Positions 46,612 to 58,700 of a stretch of 64,000 nt of DNA are shown in pieces. The translations under genes were made by a program, and so were the position numbers. Positions within the stretch are counted from its first letter, which is position 1; the number at the start of each line of letters is the position of its first letter. A model generated the notes under the pieces. It was not told where the DNA came from. It did no database searches and was given only the letters and a program-made list of their open reading frames with translations. The stretch lies in NCBI RefSeq assembly GCF_000004195.4, contig NC_030677.2, forward strand, positions 173,030,019-173,094,018. The letters are read 5' to 3'. This DNA comes from Xenopus tropicalis. Lineage: Eukaryota > Chordata > Amphibia > Anura > Pipidae.

Positions 46612-46919
46612 TAGGGTTGCCAACCTAGCTGGCAAATCACCAGCTAGTGCCAATATTTCAGATTTACAAGCAATATACTTACCTGTAAATTTGTAAGGGT
46701 GGCAACCCTACCTATAGAGTCCTCCCTTTCCCAACTCTGTCCCACTGCTGATCACCCCTTATAAGCAGAGGCCCACCCCTGCCCCTCCATTTTCATGGTC
46801 AGCCCTCCTATTTCCCCACCCTGTTACATGATGCTGTGCCTGTAGGTGACATCAATGCGCACCTCCAACCCAAGGCTGGTATGGTCATTGAATAAAGGTG
46901 GCAACCCTACTAAAAGGTT
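46612..46919. mobile_element. probable hAT-type MITE with TAGGGTTGCCA ends
   Basis: Left TAGGGTTGCCAACCTAGC and right AAAGGTGGCAACCCTA form inverted ends. A third terminus-like GGGTGGCAACCCTACC lies inside at about 46697, suggesting a tandem or nested arrangement. Target duplication unclear. Confidence 0.6.
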
Positions 46920-47887
46920 GTAGCTGGGGCAAGGCAGGAGTATATTCATACAGAAGGCTTCTCCATGGATTGCTGATTTGTTTTGATTGTGTTCACATGG
47001 GCAGGAGGTACATGTGGTGTTATTTTCAGTTGCCAGTTTTGCCCTGGCGGCAGTACAAGAAATAACAAAAACCATGCATATTTCATATTTAAAACAATAG
47101 GCATTTAGTATGTTCTGAACAAACAGTATTCATTGCACTGATGTTAAAAAAAGGCAGAATACTGTTTTCGCCTGACATTTGTGTCTCTATTTTATTGACT
47201 TAAATTACACTTTGGAAAATAATCCTTCAACACAAAACTTGAATGGCTTGCCCTTAAGAGCTGGAGGAGGTTGTTCACTGAGAGCTAAGTGAAGGATTTT
47301 CATTGAGAGTCAGTGAAGGATTTGTATCTTTCATTTGCTTTGTTCACTTCACTATCTTCTTTTCTTACCTAAAACATTATTATGTTGCGTGTCCTGGCCT
47401 AACAGCTTTCTGATTGTGTACTATATCAGCCTTGATAAAAAAGACGTTTTTGGGCAGCTCTGTCTGTCCACTAATGGCAGGCTTTTTACATTTCAGCTCC
47501 CACTGCTAATATCGAAACATAATTTATAGCAGACTAAAGCGACCTTTGTTTTTTTCCCTGAAAGCTCTTCTGATAGGCATCTAGGATAAATGTACTGTGC
47601 TCTACAGTTTCTTGGCAATATGAAGCCTGGGATACTCAAGTATTGTAGTAGTGTCTACACATTAATGCACTTCACAAAATTAGCAGTTTGTATCCTGTTT
47701 CCCAGAAATACTACTGATTTATTAAAAGCATCTCTACACAGTAACACATATGTCTATTTCTTGTTTCAAACTCAAAAGTTGTCAGATATACAGATGTAAT
47801 TGTTTGGCTTTCATTTTGTTAACCCTTGTAACACAGCTGAGGGAAGAATTTATAGCATCTGCAGTATATGAACAATATAACTATTTC

Positions 47888-47929
<42 letters not shown>

Positions 47930-47945
47930 GTCTATCTATCCTTGC
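47888..47945. repeat. (TATC)n microsatellite
   Basis: About a dozen CTAT units with a single interruption (CGT near 47930). Confidence 0.95.
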
Positions 47946-48687
47946 AAGTAAGTATACCTCAATTTTTACTGTCTTCATTAATCTCAACAAACTCTAATTT
48001 TTAGAGAAAAAAACTTGCAGTAAAAACTCATATTCTGACTTTAATAAATCTGCCCCTTAGAGGACCACAGGTTTCTAAACCCTGCTCCAGTTTTCAGGTT
48101 TCAGGTTTTGCGCTTCAGATATAATTGTCTGTATTTTGTAGCAGCGTGGCAACCATATGCAACAAATATATTTTCTATTAATCAAGCATATGAATTTAGC
48201 ACCAATATATTGTCCTTTTTAGCATTAATAATAAGCGAATGGAACATTTGTAGAAAAGTCACAAGTTAAGAAAATGTGTTTATGTATCCCCAGTGGGGTT
48301 TTTTTTTGCTATCATATATTCTTTTTGTTGAAATATAAAAGGACAGACCTGACATTTTATTGTACAGGGAGAAGCTAGTTATGTAGTACTGCACCTGCAA
48401 ATGTTCCACTAATCTATAGATGCATTTATGTGAATAGTAAGGAAATGTCTGTTATTGAGCCAATGAGGAAAAAACACAAAAGGAGCATCTCAAGTTGTGC
48501 TTCGTGCATTTCTATGTGAATAGGGAAAGTACAAAGCTTAGAGAGGCTCGTGCTGTGAGGAGGCCAAATGTAGCTCCTGGTCAATAAAACAAGCCCTCTC
48601 ACTAGACAATGGTATAGTAAACGCATGAATGGCACTGACAAAGCTGGAATATGCTTCTGAATAGATTCTGTACATTCTTTCCCACAG

Positions 48688-48792
48688 AAGTCAACGAAAG
48701 GCTCTGTTGTCCTGGACTACGTGTTCCGTCACCTAAATCTCGTGGAGATAGATTACTTTGGGCTACGTTACTGTGACAGAAATCATCAGACG
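48688..48792 (+). CDS. epb41l4a: EPB41L4A, coding exon 2 (FERM F1 lobe)
   Basis: This 105-bp exon encodes residues 34-68, from [20 protein letters not shown] to the segment [15 protein letters not shown]. It is preceded by a pyrimidine tract and TTTCCCACAG and followed by donor GTGAGT at 48793; both boundaries are phase 0. The [11 protein letters not shown] stretch is the typical F1 (ubiquitin-like) signature of band 4.1 FERM domains. The exon lies about 40.9 kb downstream of exon 1, a very large first intron. A longer open frame runs across the donor, but its extra residues do not fit the family. Confidence 0.96.
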
Positions 48793-49095
48793 GTGAGTGA
48801 TGGGAACAAGAGATTTTGCGTGTCCAACCATAACCGTTTCCTCTTTCTTCCTGCTCCTGATAGTTTTACATTTTATCGCTTGGCCCGGAATGGGAGAGTA
48901 TTTGTAATCCAGTTACATTTTAACATACTAAATGTGACGTGAAAGTAACCTGATTTTGATTTGCATTAAAATTAGATTAATGAAGTACACATTTCTTAAA
49001 GCAGAATGAAAGAAATACAGTACGTATCTAAGGCTCTCCATGTAACATTAGAACCTAAACCCACATTAGTAGATCAAACCCAGTCAACCCTCTTA

Positions 49096-49366
49096 GGGCT
49101 CTGGTACACGGGGAGATTAGTCGCCCGCGGCAAAACTCCCTGCTCGCGGGCGACTAATCTCCCCGAGTTGCCTTCCCCCTGCCATCCCACCGGCCAACAT
49201 GTAAGTCGCCGGCGGGATGGCAGACGCGGCGGGGCGATTTCGGGAAATCGACGAAAAAGACTAGCGAGTCTTTCTTTATGGAGTTTCCACATAGAAAAGA
49301 AGTGTTGGAGACAGAGGTGTCGCTCCCTATGAATAGCGGAGAGATTGGAAAGATAATGGCTGCAGT
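49096..49366. mobile_element. Harbinger-like MITE family B, right end missing, beside family C
   Basis: Starts GGGCTCTGGTACACGGGGAG after TTA (49093-49095). It holds the CGCCCGCGGCA/GCTCGCGGGCG hairpin and the GCCATCCCACCGGCC...GCCGGCGGGATGGC palindrome, then unique-looking sequence. The expected right terminus is not seen before family C starts. It begins about 300 bp after exon 2. Confidence 0.65.
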
Positions 49367-49369
49367 TAA

Positions 49370-49568
49370 GGGTGAAGACACACGGAGCTACTAGTAGCAG
49401 CTACTTGTTGTGGCTACTAAACTAGACAATGCTGATCATTTACTGATAATTGTGTCTACATGTATTTTAACAGAGGCAATTCTCACTATTGTCTATGGCA
49501 GGGGATTCTCTGGAATTTAGCAGCCTTTAAAAAGTAGCCGCTACTAGTAGCCCAGTGTGTCTTCACCC
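49370..49568. mobile_element. Harbinger-like MITE family C copy 3 with TAA duplication
   Basis: GGGTGAAGACACACGGAGCT ... CAGTGTGTCTTCACCC between TAA at 49367-49369 and TAA at 49569-49571. Arms carry ACTAGTAGCAGCTACTT. The cleanest copy of the family. Confidence 0.88.
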
Positions 49569-50519
49569 TAAGATTAATTGTTGGCTGTTCTTAGGTAGGT
49601 TCTGTTTTTTGTTTTTAGTTCTTTAAAGTTTATAGAATTAGAAAACTTAAAAGGGGTAAATTAAACTTGGGCAAGTATTTTGTACAAATATGGGCTTGCA
49701 CACAAATAATTCATGGCACAGTGGTAATATTAAAAAATGGTTATCTTTTATGTAAAGTTTGAAAAAAAAATTACACTTATCAATTTGAATCAGTACAAAT
49801 AAAGTCAATTTCACATAGTCATACAATAGATTACATACCACTAAGTTGTGCACAATAAAGAAAAAAAACACACAGGGTAGCAGATACACTTGCTAAAAAT
49901 GAGATTTAACCCTAAACTTGGGCAAGTACCAGATATTCCTATTCCAAAAACTACTTTCAATAATGAGGTAGGGGTGTAAATACAGAGAATGAGAGAATAG
50001 CTATAGCAAGTGGATAACAGAGGTAGGAGACTAAATCAGTATTGTGCTGTTCCTAATAACAAGTCTAGGAATTGTAATGTAGTTTTAAGTAGTTCATAGC
50101 TCTTGATGCTTTCAGAGACAGTAGGAGTAGGACTTAATAATAATGGACACACACATAACTGACATGATGGACAGATTTTTTCTGTATATTTTTGTAAAAT
50201 ATATATTTTTAAAGTTCCAAGAACAGTTTTCTTATCTTTTGGTTTAAACAAATCATTATGCTGTTAAATACTAGTTCTGATTAAGCTGCCAGTACTCACT
50301 CCAGATCACTCTACTACACAATTTAATATAAACTGCACCAGTTTGACCACTGGTGTATGTTGGTGGATGCAGGGGTGTATCTAGGTCTGGTTACTAGGAT
50401 GGGTTGTGGAAGTAACGTCATGCATATGCAGTAATGGCAAAGAGTAATGTAATGGCACTGTATAAATAACAGAAAATACAGTGATAACCTGGGAATTTTT
50501 TAAAAATACTGCAAAATAC

Positions 50520-50975
50520 TGTCGAGGTTGGGGTTGTTTTCTCTGGAAAAGAGGCGCTTGCGAGGGGACATGATTGCTCTGTACAAGTACATTAGAGGGG
50601 ATTATAGGCAGATGGGGGATGTTCTTTTTTCCCATAAAAACAATCAACGCACCAGAGGTCACCCCTTTAGATTAGAGGAACGGAGCTTCCATTTGAAGCA
50701 GCGTAGGGGGTTTTTCACGGTGAGGGCAGTGAGGTTGTGGAATGGCAGACTCTGTTAATGCCTTTAAGAGGGGCCTGGATGAGTTCTTGAACAAGCAGAA
50801 TATCCAAGGCTATTGTGATACTAATATCTACAGTTAGTATTAGTGGTTGTATGTATAGTTTATGTATGTGAGTGTATAGATTGGTAGGTGTGGGTTGTGT
50901 GTGCTGGGTTTACTTGGATGGGTTGAACTTGATGGACTCTGGTCTTTTTTCAACCCTATGTAACTATGTAACTAA
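50520..50975 (+). mobile_element. CR1-like LINE 3' end
   Basis: The frame at 50528-50758 encodes the C-terminal end of a CR1-type ORF2: RRLRGDMIALYKYIRGDYRQ, then LFSHKNNQRTRGHPFRLEER and FFTVRAVRLWNGRL. The 3' UTR contains GGGTTGAACTTGATGGACTC and TTTTTTCAACCCTATG, and ends in an 8-bp type tail CTATGTAACTATGTAAC. This matches the CR1 layout of GGTTGGAC...TTCCAACC followed by short tandem repeats. 5'-truncated; the reverse transcriptase core is absent. Confidence 0.85.
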
Positions 50976-51924
50976 CTGACAGGTAGTCTATCTATTTTTT
51001 AAATTAAATTGAACACTTCACTGTTGGGGCTCTTAGATTTAATAAATCCATGTATTTTATACCACATGTGGCACAGCATAAATCAAAAAGTATTTCAGAA
51101 ATGTAAACTCCTTGGCATTTGAAGTGTAGAATCTACAGTATGTTCTGTGGCAACCAAATGGTTAAGGGTATGAGCAAGATCTCCTTTATTAAATCCTATA
51201 GTCATATTTTGGGAAAACATTTAATCAAGCAATGTTTGCCCTGTGGAATTTCCCAGGAATATCAAGGCTGATGTATAACAGTAATATAGATTCAAAGTGC
51301 ACTGGCGCATTAGGGTGATTCATAGTGTTTTGCTGTCCTTGTGATTTCCAGGTAGGCAGCAAATGTACCTGGACCCCCATGCTGCACTCAGGTCAGTTGA
51401 TTATCTCTCAGAATTGCTCTGTGACTACTGAGCTGGAAATCGCGCTGATTGTTCTGAATTTCCCCGCGTGCCAGTGCTCTTAGTGATCAGACGAAAGGAA
51501 TGTGGAAAAGTCTGTCCAGACTCTGATATTTACCAGTGGCACAGAAGGCTGCTTATTTAAATGTGCTGTGTGTGTGTAACATTGCTTGACTTGATTGATG
51601 GAGGGTATAGGTGGTTAGAACAGCAGTTTTAGTTAGTTGGTTATGGTTCACTTGATTGGATTAACCCTTAAAATGCAGTTTTATTCTTGGCTGAATTGTC
51701 AGCATGAAAGGGGAAGGAAAGACTAATAAAGAGTTAATCTCAAGCTGCAGGCATACCTTCAGTTGTCTCAATAGTGCCCTTAAGTCTCCCCATATTTCAC
51801 CTGTTCAGATGATCAGAAGCCAAACAGGAAGAAAAAACAGTGAGCTGTGTAAAGAAAGTTCCCATAATGCCTCACTCCTGCACAGACACCCAGACCAAGT
51901 GAACATGCTCAGTTAGTAAGACTA

Positions 51925-53115
51925 GGGAGCACATTTACTAATCCACGAACGTCCGAAAAGCGTCCGAATGCGTTTTTTTCATAATGATCTGTATTTTGTG
52001 CTTTTTTCCTAAATTGTCGCGACTTTTTTGTAGCCATTACGACTTGCTCGTAAAATGTCGCGACTTTTTCGTACCCATTATGACTTGCTCGTAAATTGTC
52101 GCGACTTTTTCGTAGCCATTACTACTTGCTCGTAAATTGTATCGACTTTTTCGTAGCCGCCGTGCCGAGTACTTAAGTTTCAGATTCATTCAAGCTTCAG
52201 CAACGTGACTTTCCTTGGGCCAGGTTGGAGCTGCAGAGTGCCATTGAGCCCTATGGGAGACTTTCCTTGGGCCAGGTTGGAGCTGCAGAGTGCCATTGAG
52301 TCCTATGGGAGACTTTCCTTGGGCCAGGTTGGAGCTGCAGAGTGCCATTGAGTCCTATGGGAGACTTTCCTTGGGCCAGGTTGGAGCTGCAGAGTACCAT
52401 TGAGCCCTATGGGAGACTTTCCTTGGGCCAGGTTGGAGCTGCAGAGTGCCATTGAGCCCTATGGGAGACTTTCCTTGGGCCAGGTTGGAGCTGCAGAGTG
52501 CCATTGAGCCCTATGGGAGACTTTCCTTGGGCCAGGTTGGAGCTGCAGAGTGCCATTGAGCCCTATGGGAGACTTTCCTTGGGCCAGGTTGGAGCTGCAG
52601 AGTGCCATTGAGCCCTATGGGAGACTTTCCTTGGGCCAGGTTGGAGCTGCAGAGTGCCATTGAGCCCTATGGGAGACTTTCCTTGGGCCAGGTTGGAGCT
52701 GCAGAGTGCCATTGAGCCCTATGGGAGACTTCCTTGGCCAGTTGGCTGCAGGCCATGAGCCTATGGGAGACTTCTTGGCCAGGTTGGAGCTGCAGAGTGC
52801 CATTGAGCCCTATGGGAGACTTTCCTTGGGCCGCGTTGGAGCTGCAGAGTGCCATTGAGCCCTATGGGAGACTTTCCTTGGGCCGGGTTGGAGCTGCAGA
52901 GTGCCATTGAGTCCTATGGGAGGCTTCCAAAATCATGCAAAGTCGCAAAGGTTTGCCCACCGTTTACGAGCGCTCAATACGAAAAAGTTGCGACAATATA
53001 CGAGCTTGTTGCTAAAGTTGCGACAATTTAGGGAAAAAAGCGCAAAATACCGATCATTACGAAAAAAACGCATTCGGGCGCTTTTTGGGCGTTCGTGGAT
53101 TAGTAAATGTGCCCC
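51925..53115. mobile_element. family D MITE (1.19 kb) expanded by an internal minisatellite
   Basis: Ends GGGAGCACATTTACTAATCC and ATTAGTAAATGTGCCCC, with CTA on both sides (51922-51924 and 53116-53118). The left arm has three direct repeats of TTGTCGCGACTTTTTCGTAG-type sequence; the right arm has the inverted counterpart. Between the arms is the 52-bp array. Confidence 0.82.
52205..52928. repeat. 52-bp minisatellite, about 14 copies
   Basis: Unit GACTTTCCTTGGGCCAGGTT, GGAGCTGCAGAGTGCCATTG, AGCCCTATGGGA. Most copies differ by one or two bases. The copies at about 52728-52790 carry many single-base losses within short runs. Open frames here are artefacts of repetition. Confidence 0.93.
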
Positions 53116-53892
53116 CTAGTCTTACTAACTGAGCATGTTCACTTGGTCTGGGTCTCGGTGCAGGAGTAAGGCATTATGGGAACTTTCTTTAAACAGCTCA
53201 CTGTTTTTTCTTCCTGTTTGGCTTCTGATCATCTGAACAGGTGAAATATGGGGAGACTTAAGGGCACTATTGAGACAACTGAAGGTATGCCTGCAGCTTG
53301 AGATTAACTCTTTTTTAGCCTTTCCTTCTCGAAAAATCGCAAAATGTTCGTTTCCAATCCGATTTTTTCCCATACGGGATTCAGATTCGTGGATTAGTAA
53401 ATCAGCCCCTATGAGTCAGCTTCCTGCTGATTGGCTCAGATCCACATTCCTAATGGGGGGGAGTGAGATCTTAGCATTCTTGAGGGAGGGGGGAGCAGAA
53501 GAGAGGAGACAGAAGAGAGCTGCGTGTCTGTGGAACATGAATTACAGACACAACAAATCTTTTGACAGAGAAGTCAGTGCAGCCTTTCTGTAATTGCTTA
53601 TGGCTGTATTTACATAGATCTTTCTGATAAAGCTTACTTAGTTTTTACCTTATTTTCTCCTTTAAATACAATTTTGTATCTTATTGTTGCCATACCTTAG
53701 AAAAAATTGTGTTCTAAGGCATCTGCGCTTCCTAAAACCCATTTTGTTGGTGAAAACATTGTTCATAAAGCCCACATTGGTAACTCAAGATCAAGTTACA
53801 GCACTTCCAATCTTGTGGGTATTGTGCTTAAAAAGAAAAAAACAAAACAAAGAAAACAGTGATTTCTGTACACTGTAGAAATTTGTACTTAA

Positions 53893-54518
53893 AGGACAAG
53901 TCAGGTTAACTGGGGATGTCTGTACGGTATTGACTATTATCATAAGATCACTAGATGGCGCTGTTACATGTAAAACTGTTATGTGTCTACCTGAAACTGC
54001 GCTCTCTATTAATGGTCTGTCTATCCTTTCAACTTGTTGGCAGTTCAGCCATGTTCTTTTACTAAGTAAAGTCTGTTCCACTACCAGGTGCTGTAATTCT
54101 CTTCTTTCCTCATATAGAGTCCAGAATTTTAGGACAAGGAAAGGTAAATTCACTGGGGGTTGCCAATGTGTTAGACACCCCCCAGTGAACATCATCACTA
54201 ACCATAGACCCCGGGCCGGTGCTTCTTTCTGCTGAAAAGCGCACCAGCCCGGGGTGCTCCTCTGGTACTCTGCTTCTCCATCTAGCGTGATGCCCCAGTG
54301 ATCCTTTGAAGTATCTGGATACCGCGCATGCACAGTTCAGTAAAATTTGCAAATATAAAGTTGAAGTCTAATTTTTACTCTACTGTGCATGTACGGTGTC
54401 CGGGAAAGGTTGTTACAAAGGCAGGAACACCACCATGGGCAATCTAAGGTTAGCAATAAAGTTCACTGGGGAGTGCTTAATACATTGGCATTCCCCAGTG
54501 AATTTGCTTACTTGTCCT
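53893..54518. mobile_element. TTAA-flanked MITE family F (626 bp)
   Basis: TTAA at 53889-53892 then AGGACAAGT, and ACTTGTCCT before TTAA at 54519-54522. The interior holds CACTGGGGGTTGCC...ACCCCCCAGTG and CCCGGGCCGGTGC...GCACCAGCCCGGG inverted pairs, as in the copy at 2730-3570. Confidence 0.8.
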
Positions 54519-54522
54519 TTAA

Positions 54523-54874
54523 TAGTGCCAGTGTGTTATGCACTCCCCAGTAAATAAAATCACTTACCTTAGACCCTCAGCCTGCATACCTATTCTCTAG
54601 AAAGTACACCAGCCGGGAAACTGTCTTTGGAGTGCAACTCCACCATCTCTGCTGATGTCCCAGCAATCCTCTGCGCTGTCCTAAATAGGAGGCACGTGGA
54701 CTGTCCAGAACAGTGAAGAGGGTCACAGGGACATCAGGACAGATAGACAGTAGCTGGGCCGGTGTCTTTTCAGCAAACACGAGCATTAGCCTGGGGTCTA
54801 AGGTAAGCCATTATATTAATTAAGGTATGTATAACACATTTAAACCCCTCCAGTGAAATGGGCAACTTGTCCTT
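54523..54874. mobile_element. second family F-like element sharing the TTAA
   Basis: Continues from the TTAA at 54519 with CACTCCCCAGTAAAT and ends GGGCAACTTGTCCTTT. Contains ACACCAGCCGGGAA and TAGCTGGGCCGGTGTC. Degraded, head-to-tail neighbour of the previous element. Confidence 0.5.
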
Positions 54875-55371
54875 TCACAGTAGTTAGTAAATAAGCTTTG
54901 CTAAGTCAGTAACAACAGTCCAGCCTTCCTAATACTTGTATGACCCCTAAGCTTTTCAAACTGCCTCCAGATTTGCCTGTGGCTGTAAGAAATGACAAGG
55001 AGACAGCTGCTGTTGTAACTTCTGTGTAAATAGAAGGTTTGCAAGCTGTTCATCAACTAGTTACACCAACACTTAACCAGCTGTTCTCCCCACAAGACAG
55101 TCTGGAAAGTTATACCCAGGAAATACAGTACTATCAGTATATGGTGGGAGCAGAATGTATATTACCTATCACCATCACTGGCTATGGGGTTTAGTTGTGT
55201 GCTGCAAACTGCTTTGTTGCCCTGCATGGCCAAAATTAGTTTTATCTTCATGGGGAAGAGCCTGCCACCTTGCATCCAGCATTGCTGTGTATAGATTCTT
55301 ACTGCTTCATGTAATGAAATCTGACTTACATTTTGGCCTATTTATCATACTGTGTATAATGATAACCTTAA

Positions 55372-55791
55372 AGGAACAGTAACACCAAAAAATGAAAGAG
55401 TTTTAAAGTAAATTAAATATAATGTACTGTTGCCCTGCACTGGTAAAAGTTGTGTGTTTGCTACAGTAACACTACTATAGTTTATATATAATAAGCTGCT
55501 GTGTAGCCATGGGGGCAGCCATTCAAGCTGCAAAAAAGGAGAAAAGGCACAGGTTACATAGCAGATAACGGATAAGCTCTGTAGAATACAATAGTGTTCT
55601 ATCTGTTATCTGATAAGTGCCTGTGCCTTTTCTCCTTTGAATGGCTGCCCCCATGGCTACACAGCTGCATTCTTTATATAAACCATAGTAGTGTTTCTGA
55701 GGCAAACACACCAGTTGTACCAGTGCAGAGCAGCAGTACATTATATTGGAATTTCTTTTATAAACTTGAATTTTTTGGTGTTACTGTTCCT
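55372..55791. mobile_element. classic T2-type palindromic MITE (420 bp) with TTAA flanks
   Basis: TTAA (55368-55371) then AGGAACAGTAACACCAAAAA, and TTTTTGGTGTTACTGTTCCT before TTAA (55792-55795). Arms stay complementary far inward, with GCCATGGGGGCAGCCATTCA and TGAATGGCTGCCCCCATGGC near the centre. These termini are the ones I associate most strongly with Xenopus T2 MITEs. Confidence 0.92.
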
Positions 55792-55799
55792 TTAAGTAA

Positions 55800-58700
55800 A
55801 ATAAATGGCAAATTTATCAAGGTGCCCATTTTATTTTATGCTGTAATTTTTTATACCATTGTTTTACACCTCCTTACACCTCCTTTAGAGTCAATGGGAA
55901 AAATTTAGACGTCAAGTAAGTTGCACCAGAAGTTGTTCTGTAAAAGAAAAAAAAGAAATACTGATGGCAGAATGCCATATTTTCACATGTATATTCAAGT
56001 AGCTTCTGCCTTTTATGCCAGATTTTTTCACAGAGTTAAGTAATCACATACTATCAGTATAGTACAGTGTTGGCAGCACAGCTTGATAAGTACACTGTTG
56101 GCGATGCTTGTCATTCAGATGGCATTGTGTGCCATTTTGTTTATTTTACACAGTTCTGTTTATATAATTATGTAAGGAGGCACCAGTGGTGCGCAGGCCA
56201 AACCAATACCGCAGATATTTTGCCCAAGTCAAACACTTCTGCATGTAGTCTACACTTATATCTGTGCTATTCCCTCCTCAACTCAGGCGCGGGTATATAA
56301 GTAATTGTGCTGCCCTAGAGTGGGTTGGGTTTGGGTTGACAGAGGATGAGGAAGGGTCGACTAGCGTACAGTGTATCCTTCGAGGTTTGTATAAACAATA
56401 TAGCATTGTGTCAGAAAAATGTTGCACGTAATTATTTTCTTCTGCATGAGCTACTGATTACCTTAATAGCTAAAGTATTTTACATAATAGGTAGGCTACA
56501 CCAAAAATTAGATATTGAAATAGTACCACTCTTTTTATTATGATCATTTTGCCTGAGCTATTGCTACTTGTGCTAGGCATAACTCAGACAGCCACAGTTC
56601 CTTTCATTAAACAAAGGTATTTGCCTTTAATGTGTTTGTCTCCCCTGCCCGCAGTCCTGCTCAGTTAACTTGCACCCGGGAAGCTGGGTAATGGGGTGGT
56701 GGGATCTCAAAGGTGCCGGCAAGAATGTAGTCCTAAAAGTGTCAGTTGCCAATTTGTTACTAAAATAATTCAGTTACTGTTCAGTATCCCTTTTAACAAT
56801 CTTTCTTTCTTCATGTCGGATTCCAAGTCAGATTTTAATTGACAGGCAGGTCTAATACATTATTGTGTGTTCCTTTTGTAACTGGCTCAGACACAGAGCT
56901 GCATGTATATCTTAATGAGAGTGGAACAGCGAAGGGCAACTTGCTTATTTCAGAAAGGGTACAGATTTTTTAATTGATTTTATTTAGAAAGTTTCTTATT
57001 TCCTTCAGATAAATCCTATATTCAATTTACATTTTCATTATTTTTCCCTTTATGAGGAGACAAGTTTGCTACCACGAAATTATTCCCTGGCGAACCTGTC
57101 AGTAGAAATAAACATTTGTTAAGATGCTGTTCCGGAGAGTGTGAGAGACATTAAATTAAAGTATGTTAGCAATGGTTGATTCTAGATTGTTCTTGCCAAA
57201 AAGATGACATTAGCTTTTATGAGGCAAATAGTAAGCTGAGGCAAGGAAAGGCAGATGACTTTTTTTTTGCGCAAAGGCACCAAATGGATTTTTATATTCG
57301 TTTTTAAAATATATGTTCCTGAGCATATTGTATTTTTATCTCCCCACATATATATTCCTTGTATTTAGGCTAACACAGACACCTTCTTATGTATACATAT
57401 ATATTATTATACATTTCATAGGATTAACATAGAAGGAAAATCAACTCATGGGAAGTTGCCAGCTGTTAAGTATTGAGGTAAATTTCCTTCTTTTTACCCC
57501 AGGTTTATGTTCCTCTTCTGGGTTCATGCGCAGTACAGCCATTTTCCCATGTACTACAGCAAGTGATCCCTGAGAGAATGGCAGTGACGTGCCGGCCTCT
57601 TATAGTAAATATGTAATTTTATTCATGGGAATGAATATGACACCCTCTCATAAATTTGACTTTCCTTCTTTTTAAATCTTAATCTTCACTGTTCCAAGGA
57701 ATGGGGTGTTTTTTTTTACTTATCTATTCATTATGTGCCTGGTAGGTCTACCTAGAAAATTGGATCTTTCTGACACTGTGTTCATTGTAGATCTAGGGTT
57801 GTCAGCTCACTAGTTCTGCAGCTCTTGTAAAGTGGGTAAAACGGTTACTGACTCCATTTCTTAACATTTTTCTGACATCTATTTTTATTTTTTTTCTACT
57901 GTTTTTCATGAATGAGATGTTCGGAGAATTTAATGAGATGTTTCCATGGGAAAAGGTATTCCTATTTTATACTTAAAAATAAGTCCTGTAGGGTTAAACA
58001 GCTCACAGCTGGCAAGCTGGCATTACAGTAGTTCCACATGTTGTTGTGAGACACCTGTTCTTTTAATTACTATTGACTGTCTATATTATTTGGTATTAAT
58101 TATGTTATTGTACCAAATCTAACAGGTCAATATATGTAATCCATATATATATGTAATCCAGTGAATTAGATGAACCTGATATAAAACACTGATTTATTTT
58201 TTTTCTAGAGTTTTACTTTTTGCATTTATGCAAGTTACATGTCTATACCTATGTACTTGAGATCATTTGTCAGGAACTGGGCAGAAAAAAAGGCACCCTG
58301 TCCTACACTTCCTTTTGGTTGTTCCCCAATGAATACAGAGCTGCCTGCGTTTGAACTAAGTATAAACCAAGGGAGCTGGGGCAGGGGATATCGGTGGTTG
58401 GGCGGCAGGTGGGCCCCACACACCGCAGTCTGACCCTGTGTATAGGCTGAATTTGGTGATCATGATAGAATGACAGTGGCAAAGGATGATTTTCTTGACT
58501 GGTGTCTGACTGAAATCTTCACATGCATGTACAGTCTGCCAACTGATCTTTCCTAGCACACTTCATATTAATGTTTCATTGTTTTGTATTTCAGATGATC
58601 TGCCTTATGACTGTTAATAAGTTATATGGTAATATCTCTGTGTGTATTGCCACCTTAGGTTGTGTACAGAGAGTAGATGTTAATGCAACATTCTTTTATT

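Larger units (their letters stand above)
7775..48687 (+). other. epb41l4a: intron 1 of epb41l4a (about 40.9 kb)
   Basis: Bounded by donor GTAAGT at 7775 and acceptor CCCACAG at 48681-48687, phase 0. No exon-like conserved coding segment was found inside. It is filled with DNA transposons, LINE fragments and minisatellites listed separately. Several contain promoter-like or palindromic sequence, which makes this intron the main place for regulatory or structural surprises in the window. Confidence 0.9.
51706..53661. mobile_element. nested composite MITE: inverted arms, inner element, minisatellite
   Basis: Outer arms 51706-51924 and 53116-53330 are inverted copies of each other with only a handful of differences. 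Each contains AGTTAATCTCAAGCTGCAGG near its outer end and GCTCAGTTAGTAAGACTAG at its inner end. The AAGGAAAGACTAA outer end resembles the TTAAAGG T2 termini. A family D element fills the centre. On the right the arm stops in CCTTTCCTTCTC, followed by half of another family D element (53331-53408, ending CAGCCC before CTA) and then the right part of a family A-like element ending at TTAA (53662-53665). Confidence 0.75.

Noticed and set aside
48793..48942. Extension of exon 2 past 48792
   Set aside because: The longer frame runs through a good donor (GTGAGT) and departs from the family. Splicing at 48792 joins exon 3 in frame with the expected YWLDP.
51704..51916. Matching small frames at 51704-51916 (+) and 53125-53373 (-)
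   Set aside because: The peptides agree because the two DNA arms are inverted copies. This is repeat structure, not a conserved protein.
53791..54333. A 180-codon frame on the minus strand
   Set aside because: It crosses the left boundary and inner inverted repeats of a TTAA-flanked MITE, so it is unlikely to be one gene.
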